Of a stretch of DNA of 64,000 nucleotides, positions 54,059-63,290 are shown piece after piece. Positions within the stretch are counted from its first letter, which is position 1, and every line of letters starts with the position of its first letter. The position numbers were made by a program, and so were the translations under genes. The stretch is taken from assembly GCF_008630635.1 (NCBI RefSeq), contig NZ_CP043869.1, positions 620,001-684,000 on the forward strand, read 5' to 3'. Source of the stretch: Neptunomonas concharum (GTDB taxonomy: Bacteria > Pseudomonadota > Gammaproteobacteria > Pseudomonadales > Balneatricaceae). Below the pieces are notes generated by a model. It saw only the letters and a program-made list of their open reading frames with translations, was not told the origin of the DNA and did not search any database.

Positions 54059-56011
54059 ATGAGTGAAAAGGTATATCCAGTCAGACCAGAAGTGGCGGCA
54101 CAGGCACATATTGACAGTGCAAAATACGAAGCAATGTATGAACAGTCTGTGAACGACCCTGATGCATTCTGGGGTGAGCATGGAAAGCGTATCGATTGGT
54201 TCAAACCGTACACGAAAGTTAAAAACACCTCCTTTGATCCACATAATGTTGATATTAGATGGTTCGAAGATGGGACGTTGAATGCTGCTTACAACTGTCT
54301 TGACCGCCACTTGGAAACTCGTGGTGATCAGGTTGCAATTATTTGGGAAGGGGATGATCCAAGCGAATCCGAAAATATCACTTACCGAGATTTGCATGAA
54401 CGTGTCTGCCGTTTTGCTAATGCGTTAAAAGCGGAAGGCGTTGAAAAAGGTGATGTGGTCACGCTTTACCTCCCAATGATCCCTGAAGCGGCGGTAGCCA
54501 TGTTGGCTTGTGCTCGCATTGGTGCAGTACATTCCATCGTATTTGGCGGCTTCTCACCAGAAGCGTTGGCTGCTCGTATTGAAGGCGCTCAGTCAAAAGT
54601 TGTGGTTACATCTAACTACTCTTTGCGTGGTGGTAAAGTTGTACCGCTGAAATCGAATGTTGATATCGCTTTGACTCACGAAGCCGCTGCTGCCCACTGT
54701 AAAACCGTGATTGTAGTCAACCGCGTTGAGCAAGATGTCGAGTGGACTGCCGGTCGTGATAAATGGTACGAAGAGATAACGGCGAATGCGTCTGCTGATT
54801 GTCCAGCTGAAGAGATGGGTGCTGAAGATCCTCTCTTTATTCTTTACACCTCTGGATCAACAGGCGCACCAAAGGGCCTGAAACATACAACAGGGGGTTA
54901 CATGGTCTATGCATCCATGACCCATGAGTATGTGTTTGATTATAAAGAAGGTGATATTTACTGGTGTACTGCTGACGTAGGTTGGGTTACCGGCCATAGC
55001 TATATCGTCTATGGACCATTGGCAAATGGCGCAACTACGTTGATGTTTGAGGGTGTTCCTAGCTACCCTGATAACAGCCGCTTTGGTCGTGTCATTGAAA
55101 AACATAAAGTTAATCAGTTCTATACGGCACCGACTGCTATTCGCGCATTAATGCAGCAGGGTGAAGATGTCTTAGGTGATTCTGACCTATCTACACTGCG
55201 CATCTTAGGATCTGTGGGTGAGCCAATTAACCCAGAGGCTTGGGAATGGTATAACCGTATTGTAGGTAAAGAGAAGTGCCCAATCGTTGATACATGGTGG
55301 CAGACGGAAACAGGTGGCGTCATGATTGTGCCTTTACCGGGTGCGACAGCAGCTAAGCCTGGTTCTGCTTCTCGTCCATTCTTTGGTGTACAGCCAGCGT
55401 TGTTGGATGCCGAAGGGAACGAGTTGTCGGGTGCTACTGACGGAAACTTGGTTATTACGGATTCTTGGCCTTCACAGGCTCGCTCAATTTGGGGTGATCA
55501 CGATCGCTTCGTGCAGACTTACTTCACCACCTACAAAGGTGTTTACACCACAGGTGATGGCGCGCGACGCGATGAAGATGGTTATTACTGGATTACAGGG
55601 CGTGTGGATGATGTTATCAATGTCTCTGGTCACCGTATGGGTACCGCAGAGGTTGAATCAGCATTGGTTGCTCATCCAGCTGTAGCTGAGGCTGCGGTGG
55701 TTGGTTATCCCCATGACCTCAAGGGTCAGGGTATTTACGTTTACGTGACGCTTCAGGCAGGTTTTGAGCAGTCGGATGAGCTGATGAAAGAGCTGCGTAA
55801 TCATGTTCGTAAAGAGATTGGCCCCATCGCATCTCCTGACTTGATTCAATTCTCACCAGGTATGCCAAAGACGCGTTCGGGTAAAATTATGCGTCGAATC
55901 TTGCGTAAAATTGCAGAAGATGATTTTAGCGCGCTAGGTGATACATCAACTTTGGCTGATCCAACGGTAGTTGATGACTTGATCGAAAACCGAATGAACC
56001 GCAAAGGTTAA
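54059..56011 (+). CDS. acs: Acetyl-CoA synthetase
   Basis: A 650-residue AMP-forming acetate:CoA ligase. The ATP-binding loop [11 protein letters not shown] and the hinge/C-domain segments [23 protein letters not shown] and [14 protein letters not shown] are present. The lysine controlled by acetylation is K609 in [12 protein letters not shown], the same number as in E. coli. It scavenges acetate into acetyl-CoA. Neighbours crbR and crbS encode its probable regulators. The ATG at 54059 follows AAGGG. Confidence 0.97.
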   Translation: MSEKVYPVRPEVAAQAHIDSAKYEAMYEQSVNDPDAFWGEHGKRIDWFKPYTKVKNTSFDPHNVDIRWFEDGTLNAAYNCLDRHLETRGDQVAIIWEGDDPSESENITYRDLHERVCRFANALKAEGVEKGDVVTLYLPMIPEAAVAMLACARIGAVHSIVFGGFSPEALAARIEGAQSKVVVTSNYSLRGGKVVPLKSNVDIALTHEAAAAHCKTVIVVNRVEQDVEWTAGRDKWYEEITANASADCPAEEMGAEDPLFILYTSGSTGAPKGLKHTTGGYMVYASMTHEYVFDYKEGDIYWCTADVGWVTGHSYIVYGPLANGATTLMFEGVPSYPDNSRFGRVIEKHKVNQFYTAPTAIRALMQQGEDVLGDSDLSTLRILGSVGEPINPEAWEWYNRIVGKEKCPIVDTWWQTETGGVMIVPLPGATAAKPGSASRPFFGVQPALLDAEGNELSGATDGNLVITDSWPSQARSIWGDHDRFVQTYFTTYKGVYTTGDGARRDEDGYYWITGRVDDVINVSGHRMGTAEVESALVAHPAVAEAAVVGYPHDLKGQGIYVYVTLQAGFEQSDELMKELRNHVRKEIGPIASPDLIQFSPGMPKTRSGKIMRRILRKIAEDDFSALGDTSTLADPTVVDDLIENRMNRKG

Positions 56012-56045
56012 TGAAATTTAGCTGATAAAGCAGTACATTCGTCTA

Positions 56046-56081
56046 AAACTCCCCCTTCAGTTGATCTGTAGGGGGAGTTTT
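56046..56081 (+). terminator. Terminator after acs
   Basis: A 10-bp perfect stem AAACTCCCCC/GGGGGAGTTT with a 15-nt loop and a short T-tract. Likely ends acs transcription, making crbR a separate unit. Confidence 0.8.
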
Positions 56082-56163
56082 GCGTTTAAAGAGGTGGTAT
56101 TATTCTACGCATTCAAGAATGAAGATCAGTGAAACGGGTGCGACAGCGTCCGGAGGATAAAGC

Positions 56164-56835
56164 ATGCAACTAGCCAGTAAAATCATTATTGCAGATGATC
56201 ATCCACTCTTTCGTGCGGCTCTAAGACAAGCGGTCACACAAGCTATCGCAGGTGTTGAAATTGTTGAAGCCGATTCACTAGCCGCAGTTCAAGAAGCGGT
56301 GGTTCAGCATAGTGATGCTGATCTTGTATTGTTAGACCTTCATATGCCGGGCACCAATGGATTTACTGGACTGATTTTCCTTCGCGGGCAAAACCCTGGT
56401 CTACCTGTTGTTGTGGTGTCGGGTAGCGAAGAAGTAAGTGTAATGAAGCGAGCGATGGATTTTGGTGCCTCTGGCTTTATACCTAAGTCGGCTCCATTAG
56501 AAACTATCTCTGAAGCGATTGTAGCTGTCCTCGAAGGTGAGGAGTGGTTGCCTCAGGAGATTCATGAGGATCAACCAGAAGATGTAAGCGTTGAAGAACG
56601 CAAGTTTGCAGAAGCACTTGCCTCCCTTACGCCGCAGCAGTTCCGTGTTCTTACGATGTTGACCGAAGGGTTGCTGAACAAACAAATTGCTTATGAACTG
56701 AATGTGTCTGAAGCGACGATTAAAGCTCATGTAACCGCAATTTTACGTAAGCTTGGTGTTCATAGTCGTACACAGGCAGTTATCGCTGCTCAACGATTGA
56801 GCGTAGACCCTGCCAGAACGGATATGGAGTCTTAA
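56164..56835 (+). CDS. crbR: LuxR-type response regulator CrbR (acs regulator)
   Basis: A 223-residue NarL/LuxR-family regulator. The receiver has acidic D11-D12 and phospho-acceptor D58 (LVLLDLHMPGTNG). The C-terminal LuxR helix-turn-helix reads LTEGLLNKQIAYELNVSEATIKAHVTAIL. Its position between acs and a transporter-fused histidine kinase matches CrbSR (MxtR/ErbR), which controls acs and acetate growth in Vibrio and Pseudomonas. GGAGG precedes the ATG. Confidence 0.88.
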   Translation: MQLASKIIIADDHPLFRAALRQAVTQAIAGVEIVEADSLAAVQEAVVQHSDADLVLLDLHMPGTNGFTGLIFLRGQNPGLPVVVVSGSEEVSVMKRAMDFGASGFIPKSAPLETISEAIVAVLEGEEWLPQEIHEDQPEDVSVEERKFAEALASLTPQQFRVLTMLTEGLLNKQIAYELNVSEATIKAHVTAILRKLGVHSRTQAVIAAQRLSVDPARTDMES

Positions 56836-56866
56836 AAGGCAAACAGCCTACCTCCAATATTTTGAG

Positions 56867-56890
56867 AAGCGCCAGTCTGGCGCTTTTTTT
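56867..56890 (+). terminator. Terminator after crbR
   Basis: Stem AAGCGCCA/TGGCGCTT with loop GTC followed by a T-run. It sits at the convergent end of crbR and crbS; the crbS stop codon overlaps the T-run. Confidence 0.93.
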
Positions 56891-59800
56891 ATGTATCCTT
56901 ATGACTACTTGATAGTTTGTTGATCATTGCGCGAAGAGCAGCGGGCTTGATGGGTTTTGTTAGTAGGTGGGCACCAAAGGTGTCAATCTCCTCTTTTACG
57001 GCGTCTGTTCTATCTGCTGTAATCACTAACGCGGGAATGGTTTCCTGCCAAAGGCTATATAGGGCTTGAAGTGCCATGATGCCGGTGTCTGTCTCTCCTA
57101 GGTGGTAGTCTGCCAGAATAATATCAGGCTTGGCGGTTGTCGTATCTGAGTAGAGTGCTAGCGCTTCATTAATGGAGAGTGCTGTATATGTGTTACAGCC
57201 CCAACCTTGTAAAAGGGCTGTCATACCCTCAAGGATTTTAGGCTCGTTGTCGATAATGAGTGCGATGGTGCCATTAAGGGCCTTGCTTCGGATCCAGCCG
57301 CGTTGTTCAGGTTTCGCCTGTACTGCTTTTGCAGGGTCGCCTAGCGGCACCTCAACGCTAAATACGGTTCCAGAACCAGGCCAGGACTGAACGTTGAGGG
57401 GGTGGTGCAACATGCGTGCTATTCTATCAGTGATGGCCAATCCTAATCCGAGCCCCTTGACTTGGGAGTGTTTGGGGTTGTCTATGCGCTTAAATTCTTC
57501 AAAGACCTCGCCGATTTTGCTGTTGGGAATGCCTACACCGGTATCCCAGACTTCGATGCGAAGTTTATCTTTTCTTCGGCGACAGCCGAGCAGTATTTTT
57601 CCGCTCTGTGTGTAACGTACAGCATTGGAAAGGAAGTTCTGTAATATTCTTCTCAGTAATTTCTGATCGGAAATAACAGTCTTCTGGCAATTTACGAATC
57701 TAAACGTGAGGCCTTTTTCTTGGGTAAGCGCGTGAAATTCGGTGCTTAGGTTGCTAAAGAGGGTATCCAGCGAGAAGTGGCTAATGACGGGCTCTAACGC
57801 GCCAGCATCAAGTTTCGAGATGTCTAAAATGGTTGTAATAAGCTCCTCTGCTGCTTTAAGGGAGCCATCAAGGTTATCAACGAGCTGTGTCGTGCTGGGG
57901 GAGCTGTGACTTTGTTGAGCCAATGCTGAGGTAAATAACCTTGCTGCATTCAAGGGTTGGAGTAAGTCATGGCTGGCTGCTGCCAGAAAGCGAGTTTTGC
58001 CAAAGTTAGCGGCTTCTGCATCACTTTTCGCCTGACGTAGCTCATCTTCCATTAAGGCACGAATGGTGTTTTCTTTACGTAACTCCTTGTTTACCACAGA
58101 TAGCGCGTGAGTACGTTCTTTCACGCGTTGTTCGAGTGTTTCATTAGTGACCTGAAGCGCGACTTCTGCTTCGCGGCGCTCTGTAATGTCTTGATAGAGC
58201 GTGAAGTAGCCGAGAATGTCACCATACTCACCAATATGAGGGATGTAGGTTACTTCGGCAAAACGTTTAGTTTCTTTTTGTGAGGGTAGGTCGGTTTCAA
58301 ATTTCTGCCGCTTACCCTTCAGTGCTTCTTCGATATAGCCTCGGCGTTTATCGTATTCATCGCCGCTCATTACCTTATAGGCAGGCATGCCAATTAATGC
58401 TTGTCGGTCAAAGCCAAAGGCTTCAGCGTAGGCTTTGTTCACGAAGAGATAACGGCGCTCAGTGTCTAAGTAGGCAATGAGTACCGGAACATTGTCCGTA
58501 TAGATACGGATGTTTTGTTCGCTTTCCCTAAGGGCTTCTTCTACCTGTTTATGCTGAGTAATGTTCATATAGGTGTTGACGTAACCACCGTTGGGCATAG
58601 GGTTACCACGCACCTCTAAAACGGTTCCGTCGGGTCGATAACGCTCATAGCTATGAGGGCGGCCTGACTTAATGCTTTCAACACGCTTAGCGACTTGCTC
58701 ATCTATATTACCCGGACCATATTCTCCCTTTATGGCGTTGTAGCGGAAGATCTCTTCGATTGAGCGGCCGATGCAGATTAATCCATCAGGGTATCCAAAC
58801 ATCTCAATATAGGGACGATTCCAAGCTACGAGGCGTAATTGCTGATCAACAACGCTAATACCTAACCCGATATTCTCTATGGTGGATTGCAACAAGGAAC
58901 GATTGAATCTCAGTGCTTGAGAGGCTTCATCAACGATAGAAACGACGTCTCCAATTTGCATCTCTTTTCCACGCAAAGTGGATGCTAAGACAATACGTGC
59001 AGAGGACGCTCCGATAACGCCTGCCAAAAGACGCTCTGTGAAACTAATAAACTCTGCAGAGGCTTTTTCTCCCGAAAGTGGTGGGTCTTCATTTCTTTGT
59101 AAGGCATAGCCTGTGAAAGCATGTTGCGTCCTACTGAGCCCAAGGAAGCGTTCTGTCAGCATTTGTAAATCGCCGACCGTCACAGTGCCAAGCTGGCGTG
59201 ATGGCTCTGTAAGGTCTTTGTTGTAGACATCAACAAAAGCACTGGCTTGGATTCGATCGACAAGGCGTTGGGAGCTATAGCGCGAGATACCTACGTAAAG
59301 GAGGAGGTTAGCGAAAAGACTCCAGAGCGTCCCGTGAGTTAAGGGATCTAGTCCTGAAATGCCAAACAAAGCGGTCGGTGTCAATAACTGATAGTCAAAC
59401 AGCCCATTCTCAAGAAAGTGTGGGGGTATAATTTGTGCGTCAATAAATGTGGGAATGACCAAAGTGTAAACCCAAAGTATAAGCCCAGCCCAAAGACCCG
59501 TCAGAGCGCCTTTTCTTGAGCCACTTTTCCAGAAAATACCTCCGAGTATGGCAGGAAGAAATTGTGCGGCGGCGACGAACGCCAGTAAACCAAAAGAGGA
59601 AAGCGGCCCTTGGTCGCCAAAAATACGATAATAGAAATAAGCTAATAGCAATAAAGCAATAATGGTAAGGCGGCGTACTTTGAGTAACAGAGAGCCTAAA
59701 TTGTGACTCTGGGATAAATTAAGCCGCTTAATGCGGAACAGCAAGGGCATCACGATATCATTACATACCATGGTTGATAGCGTAATGCTGGCGACGATAA

Positions 59801-60824
59801 CCATACTTGTGGCAGCTGATAATCCGCCTATGAAGGCAAACGTTGCTAGCCCTTTGTACCCTGACTCCAGTGGTAACATGAGTACAAAGGTATCGGGGTC
59901 AATCTGCTCGCCTTGAAAGAAGACGTTGCCTGCGCTGGAAATAGGCAACACAAAAAGACTGAGTAATGTCATGTAAATAGGGAATAGCCAGCGGGCAACT
60001 TTAAGGTTTCGCACGTTGGTGTTTTCAACGATGGTGACATGAAATTGTCGAGGTAGGCATAACACGGCGGCGCAGGCTAAGAGAATCTCTGTCAAGAAAC
60101 TGCCGCCTAAAAAACTCTCATACTTACTATCGCTTACCAATTGTTCTTGAATATGGAGTAAGGTGTCATAGAAGCCGTCAAACACTTGCCCAGATACAAA
60201 GATACCCACAGCGATGAAGGCGGTTAGTTTGATAATGGACTCAAACGCAACGGCTAGTACGAGCCCTTCGTGGTGCTCCGTTGCGTCGATATGACGTGTT
60301 CCAAAGAGAATGGCAAAAATAGCCATAAGAATGGCCACAAAAAGTGCCGTATCGCTACCTTTGCTCAATGCTTCTGTGGTGCCTGGTGCCAGAGCGTTGT
60401 AGCTGATGGCAACGGCTTTCAACTGCATGGCAATGTACGGGATGGTGCCTAGCACTGCGATAATGGTTACCATCACAGCCAACGCTTGGCTTTTTCCGTA
60501 CCGGGATGAGATAAAGTCTGAGATAGTTGTTATATTTTGCTGCTTGCTGACAAGAATGATTTTCTCAATAACCCTCCAGCCAAAAATAAATACAAGAATA
60601 GGGCCTAAATAGGTAGCAACGAACTCCCAGCCAGAGTATGAAGATCTACCAACGGCACCATAAAATGTCCAAGAAGAGCAGTAAACAGCAAGGGATAGTG
60701 AGTAAATAATGGGGTTTGTTGCATAGTATTTGCCCCGTGTCGTTTTGTCTCCATAGTAGGCGATACCAAATAACAGGCCTACATATAATAGGGAGATAAG
60801 AATAATGGACCAGCCCGCTAACAT
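56889..60824 (-). CDS. crbS: Hybrid sensor kinase with SSS transporter domain, CrbS
   Basis: A 1311-residue membrane kinase. The N-terminal sodium/solute symporter domain (about 1-500, roughly 13 hydrophobic segments) is followed by a linker, two PAS domains (about 640-770 and 775-895), a coiled coil, HisKA with H952 (AAASHDLLQPLNAAR), HATPase (NFLSNAVRY, DTGVGIP, GLGLGLAI) and a C-terminal receiver with D1239 (ILADYHLGE). This is the CrbS/MxtR layout, somewhat longer because of the second PAS. It probably senses acetate flux or acetate itself and acts with CrbR on acs. Confidence 0.92.
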   Translation of the reverse strand: MLAGWSIILISLLYVGLLFGIAYYGDKTTRGKYYATNPIIYSLSLAVYCSSWTFYGAVGRSSYSGWEFVATYLGPILVFIFGWRVIEKIILVSKQQNITTISDFISSRYGKSQALAVMVTIIAVLGTIPYIAMQLKAVAISYNALAPGTTEALSKGSDTALFVAILMAIFAILFGTRHIDATEHHEGLVLAVAFESIIKLTAFIAVGIFVSGQVFDGFYDTLLHIQEQLVSDSKYESFLGGSFLTEILLACAAVLCLPRQFHVTIVENTNVRNLKVARWLFPIYMTLLSLFVLPISSAGNVFFQGEQIDPDTFVLMLPLESGYKGLATFAFIGGLSAATSMVIVASITLSTMVCNDIVMPLLFRIKRLNLSQSHNLGSLLLKVRRLTIIALLLLAYFYYRIFGDQGPLSSFGLLAFVAAAQFLPAILGGIFWKSGSRKGALTGLWAGLILWVYTLVIPTFIDAQIIPPHFLENGLFDYQLLTPTALFGISGLDPLTHGTLWSLFANLLLYVGISRYSSQRLVDRIQASAFVDVYNKDLTEPSRQLGTVTVGDLQMLTERFLGLSRTQHAFTGYALQRNEDPPLSGEKASAEFISFTERLLAGVIGASSARIVLASTLRGKEMQIGDVVSIVDEASQALRFNRSLLQSTIENIGLGISVVDQQLRLVAWNRPYIEMFGYPDGLICIGRSIEEIFRYNAIKGEYGPGNIDEQVAKRVESIKSGRPHSYERYRPDGTVLEVRGNPMPNGGYVNTYMNITQHKQVEEALRESEQNIRIYTDNVPVLIAYLDTERRYLFVNKAYAEAFGFDRQALIGMPAYKVMSGDEYDKRRGYIEEALKGKRQKFETDLPSQKETKRFAEVTYIPHIGEYGDILGYFTLYQDITERREAEVALQVTNETLEQRVKERTHALSVVNKELRKENTIRALMEDELRQAKSDAEAANFGKTRFLAAASHDLLQPLNAARLFTSALAQQSHSSPSTTQLVDNLDGSLKAAEELITTILDISKLDAGALEPVISHFSLDTLFSNLSTEFHALTQEKGLTFRFVNCQKTVISDQKLLRRILQNFLSNAVRYTQSGKILLGCRRRKDKLRIEVWDTGVGIPNSKIGEVFEEFKRIDNPKHSQVKGLGLGLAITDRIARMLHHPLNVQSWPGSGTVFSVEVPLGDPAKAVQAKPEQRGWIRSKALNGTIALIIDNEPKILEGMTALLQGWGCNTYTALSINEALALYSDTTTAKPDIILADYHLGETDTGIMALQALYSLWQETIPALVITADRTDAVKEEIDTFGAHLLTKPIKPAALRAMINKLSSSHKDT

Positions 60825-61007
60825 GTCGACATACCTTGAAACAATTGCTCGAGAACCTTAAGTGTAACCGAAAATGTGAGTGGGACTCACTACTCCGTTA
60901 TACCTTTGTATAGCTTGTTGTATGTTAAGGAGTTTTCTTTAAATAGGCTGTAAGTGATACGTGGCGCAGGTTTGCGCTGAAGAATGTAACAATGTTGACA
61001 ATGTTTA

Positions 61008-61052
61008 CCGACTAAAGTCGGGGATTTGTTTGTCATCACTCTTTGGTAGATT
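61008..61052 (+). promoter_or_regulatory. Symporter promoter with candidate CrbR operator
   Basis: The palindrome CCGAC-TAAA-GTCGG (61008-61021) is centred 32.5 bp before a TAGATT -10 (61047-61052), the same distance as at acs. The site is in the 282-bp gap between crbS (minus) and the symporter genes (plus), so it might also affect crbS. Binding by CrbR is inference. Confidence 0.5.
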
Positions 61053-61106
61053 CACTCTGTCTACTTTTTCAATCTAATCCGATAACAAAAAATAAAGGAT
61101 AGTGCC

Positions 61107-61367
61107 ATGTCAATCAGTAGTGATAGCGCAAAAGCTTATTGGAGCGAAAACTTGCGCATAATTATGACCTACCTTGCCATCTGGTTCGTAGCTTCTTACG
61201 GCTGTGGCATCTTGTTTGTTGATCAGCTTAATGCCATCCAGTTGGGTGGATTTCCATTAGGGTTCTGGTTCGGCCAGCAAGGGTCTATCTTCGTCTTCGT
61301 TTTGTTGATCTGGGCATACGTGTTTAGTATGAACAAACTCGACGAAAAATATGACGTTCACGAATAA
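61107..61367 (+). CDS. DUF4212 symporter small subunit
   Basis: An 86-residue membrane protein with two hydrophobic helices (about 18-38 and 53-75), typical of DUF4212, the small partner of a distinct class of sodium/solute symporters. The signature-like start AKAYWSENLRIIMTYLAIWFV and the end MNKLDEKYDVHE fit the family. It stands 27 bp before its large subunit, as nearly always found. Confidence 0.93.
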   Translation: MSISSDSAKAYWSENLRIIMTYLAIWFVASYGCGILFVDQLNAIQLGGFPLGFWFGQQGSIFVFVLLIWAYVFSMNKLDEKYDVHE

Positions 61368-61394
61368 TAATAATTTACATAGGACGGCGTTAAT

Positions 61395-63209
61395 ATGAGT
61401 GTTGATGTATTATCATACATATTTATTGGTGGATCATTCCTCCTATATATAGGTATCGCGGTATGGGCCCGAGCGGGTTCTACCAAAGAGTTCTACGTTG
61501 CTGGCGGTGGTGTACACCCGATTGCTAACGGTATGGCAACTGCGGCTGACTGGATGTCAGCAGCATCTTTCATATCCCTTGCAGGATTGATCTCCTTTAT
61601 CGGCCGTGATGGTTCTGCTTACTTGATGGGCTGGACAGGTGGCTACGTATTGCTTGCGTTGTTGCTTGCACCTTATCTGCGTAAATTTGGTAAGTTCACG
61701 GTGCCTGACTTTGTCGGTGACCGCTACGAGTCAAACGTTGCGCGTACTATTGCTGTAGTTTGTACGATTGTTATCTCCTTCACCTACGTAGCAGGTCAAA
61801 TGCGTGGTGTAGGTATCGTATTCTCTCGTTACTTACATGTTGATATCAACACAGGTGTTGTTATCGGTATGGCAATCGTATTCTTCTACGCTGTATTGGG
61901 TGGTATGAAGGGTATTACCTACACTCAGGTAGCTCAGTACTGTGTATTGATTCTGGCGTTTACTGTTCCTGCATTCTTCCTGTCTGCTCAGGTAACAGGC
62001 CACATTCTACCTCAGATTGGTTTAGGTGCGACGCTGGAGTCTGGTCAGTCCGTCTTGGCAACATTGGATAAACTATCTATGGATCTAGGCTTTGCGCAAT
62101 ATACGGCAGGCAAAAAGTCCACTATCGATATTTTCTTCCTGACGGTTGCACTGATGTGTGGTACAGCAGGTCTTCCGCACGTAATTGTACGCTTCTTTAC
62201 CGTACCTCGTGTTAAAGACGCGCGTACTTCTGCTGGCTGGGCGTTGATTTTCATCGCATTGCTTTACACTGCGGTTCCTGGTGTTGCAGGCTTCGGTCGT
62301 GTAAACCTGATTCAGACTATCAATGGCCCTGATAACGCAGGTACTGCTTACAGCGAAATTCCATCTTGGTTTAAAAACTGGGAAAATGCAGGTCTTCTGG
62401 CGTGGAATGACCGAAACGGCGATGGAAAAATCCAGTACGCTGCCGGTGCTGCATTTGATGGTAAAGGTGGTAAGCCTCAGTTTGATGGGGCTGATACTCG
62501 TGGCGAAATGGGACAGCGTTTGGCAGTTAATGCTAAAGCGGGTGCTGAATTCGATTCAGCTAAACAGCCTTTTGCTAATGAAGTTTACGTAGACCGTGAC
62601 ATCATGGTATTGGCTAACCCAGATATTGCTCAATTGCCTAACTGGGTAATCGCTTTGGTGGCTGCAGGTGCAGTTGCAGCGGCACTATCAACAGCTGCTG
62701 GCCTATTGTTGGTAATCTCTACTGCAATCTCGCATGACTTGATGAAGAAAACTATCAATCCAAATATCACAGACAAACAAGAGCTTATGTATGCTCGTTT
62801 GGCTGCGGTTGTGGCGATCTGTATTGCAGGTTACTTCGGTATCAACCCTCCAGGCTTCGTGGCTCAGGTAGTAGCGTTGGCGTTTGGTATCGCGTGTGCG
62901 TCGGTATTCCCAACTATTATGCTGGGTATCTTCTACAAGCGCATGAACACGCAGGGCGCTATTGCAGGTATGCTGGTAGGTCTGATCTCTACTGTTGGCT
63001 ATATGTGGTACTTCGTATTCGGTGGCGGTAACTCTGCTGATTACTTCATGGGTATCTCGCCAGGTGGTTTCGGTACTGTTGGTATGATTCTGCACTTTGT
63101 TGTGGCAATTGTTGTTGCTTCAATGACACCGCCTCCATCTGAAGAGATGCAGCGTATCGTTGAAGATCTACGTATTCCACGTGGTGCTGGTGACGCTCAC
63201 GCTCACTAA
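61395..63209 (+). CDS. Sodium/solute symporter large subunit (acetate-permease type)
   Basis: A 604-residue SSS-family transporter, about 13 helices, similar to ActP-like proteins that pair with DUF4212. Core motifs: GMATAADWMSAASFISLAGL, FTVPDFVGDRY, and LPHVIVRFFTVPRVKDARTS. An insert of roughly 80 residues between helices (about 315-400) holds an EF-hand-like loop DRNGDGKI from D339. Acetate or another short carboxylate is the likely substrate from context (acs, crbSR). The exact substrate is unproven. Confidence 0.88.
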   Translation: MSVDVLSYIFIGGSFLLYIGIAVWARAGSTKEFYVAGGGVHPIANGMATAADWMSAASFISLAGLISFIGRDGSAYLMGWTGGYVLLALLLAPYLRKFGKFTVPDFVGDRYESNVARTIAVVCTIVISFTYVAGQMRGVGIVFSRYLHVDINTGVVIGMAIVFFYAVLGGMKGITYTQVAQYCVLILAFTVPAFFLSAQVTGHILPQIGLGATLESGQSVLATLDKLSMDLGFAQYTAGKKSTIDIFFLTVALMCGTAGLPHVIVRFFTVPRVKDARTSAGWALIFIALLYTAVPGVAGFGRVNLIQTINGPDNAGTAYSEIPSWFKNWENAGLLAWNDRNGDGKIQYAAGAAFDGKGGKPQFDGADTRGEMGQRLAVNAKAGAEFDSAKQPFANEVYVDRDIMVLANPDIAQLPNWVIALVAAGAVAAALSTAAGLLLVISTAISHDLMKKTINPNITDKQELMYARLAAVVAICIAGYFGINPPGFVAQVVALAFGIACASVFPTIMLGIFYKRMNTQGAIAGMLVGLISTVGYMWYFVFGGGNSADYFMGISPGGFGTVGMILHFVVAIVVASMTPPPSEEMQRIVEDLRIPRGAGDAHAH

Positions 63210-63236
63210 TATTTGAGTTAGTTCTCAAAATACCGA

Positions 63237-63270
63237 GGGCGCATCAGCGAGAGTTGATGTGCCCTTTTTT
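63237..63270 (+). terminator. Terminator after the symporter
   Basis: Stem GGGCGCATCA/TGATGTGCCC (one wobble) with an 8-nt loop, followed by TTTTTT. Confidence 0.93.
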
Positions 63271-63290
63271 ATGAAATAGAGGAAATTTCT

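Noticed and set aside
60962-60975. Sigma-54-like element (TGGCGC...TTGCG) upstream of the symporter genes
   Set aside because: The GG and GC are 11 bp apart instead of 12 and both hexamers deviate. Spacing is critical for sigma-54, and a better-placed sigma-70-type -10 with an operator is present.
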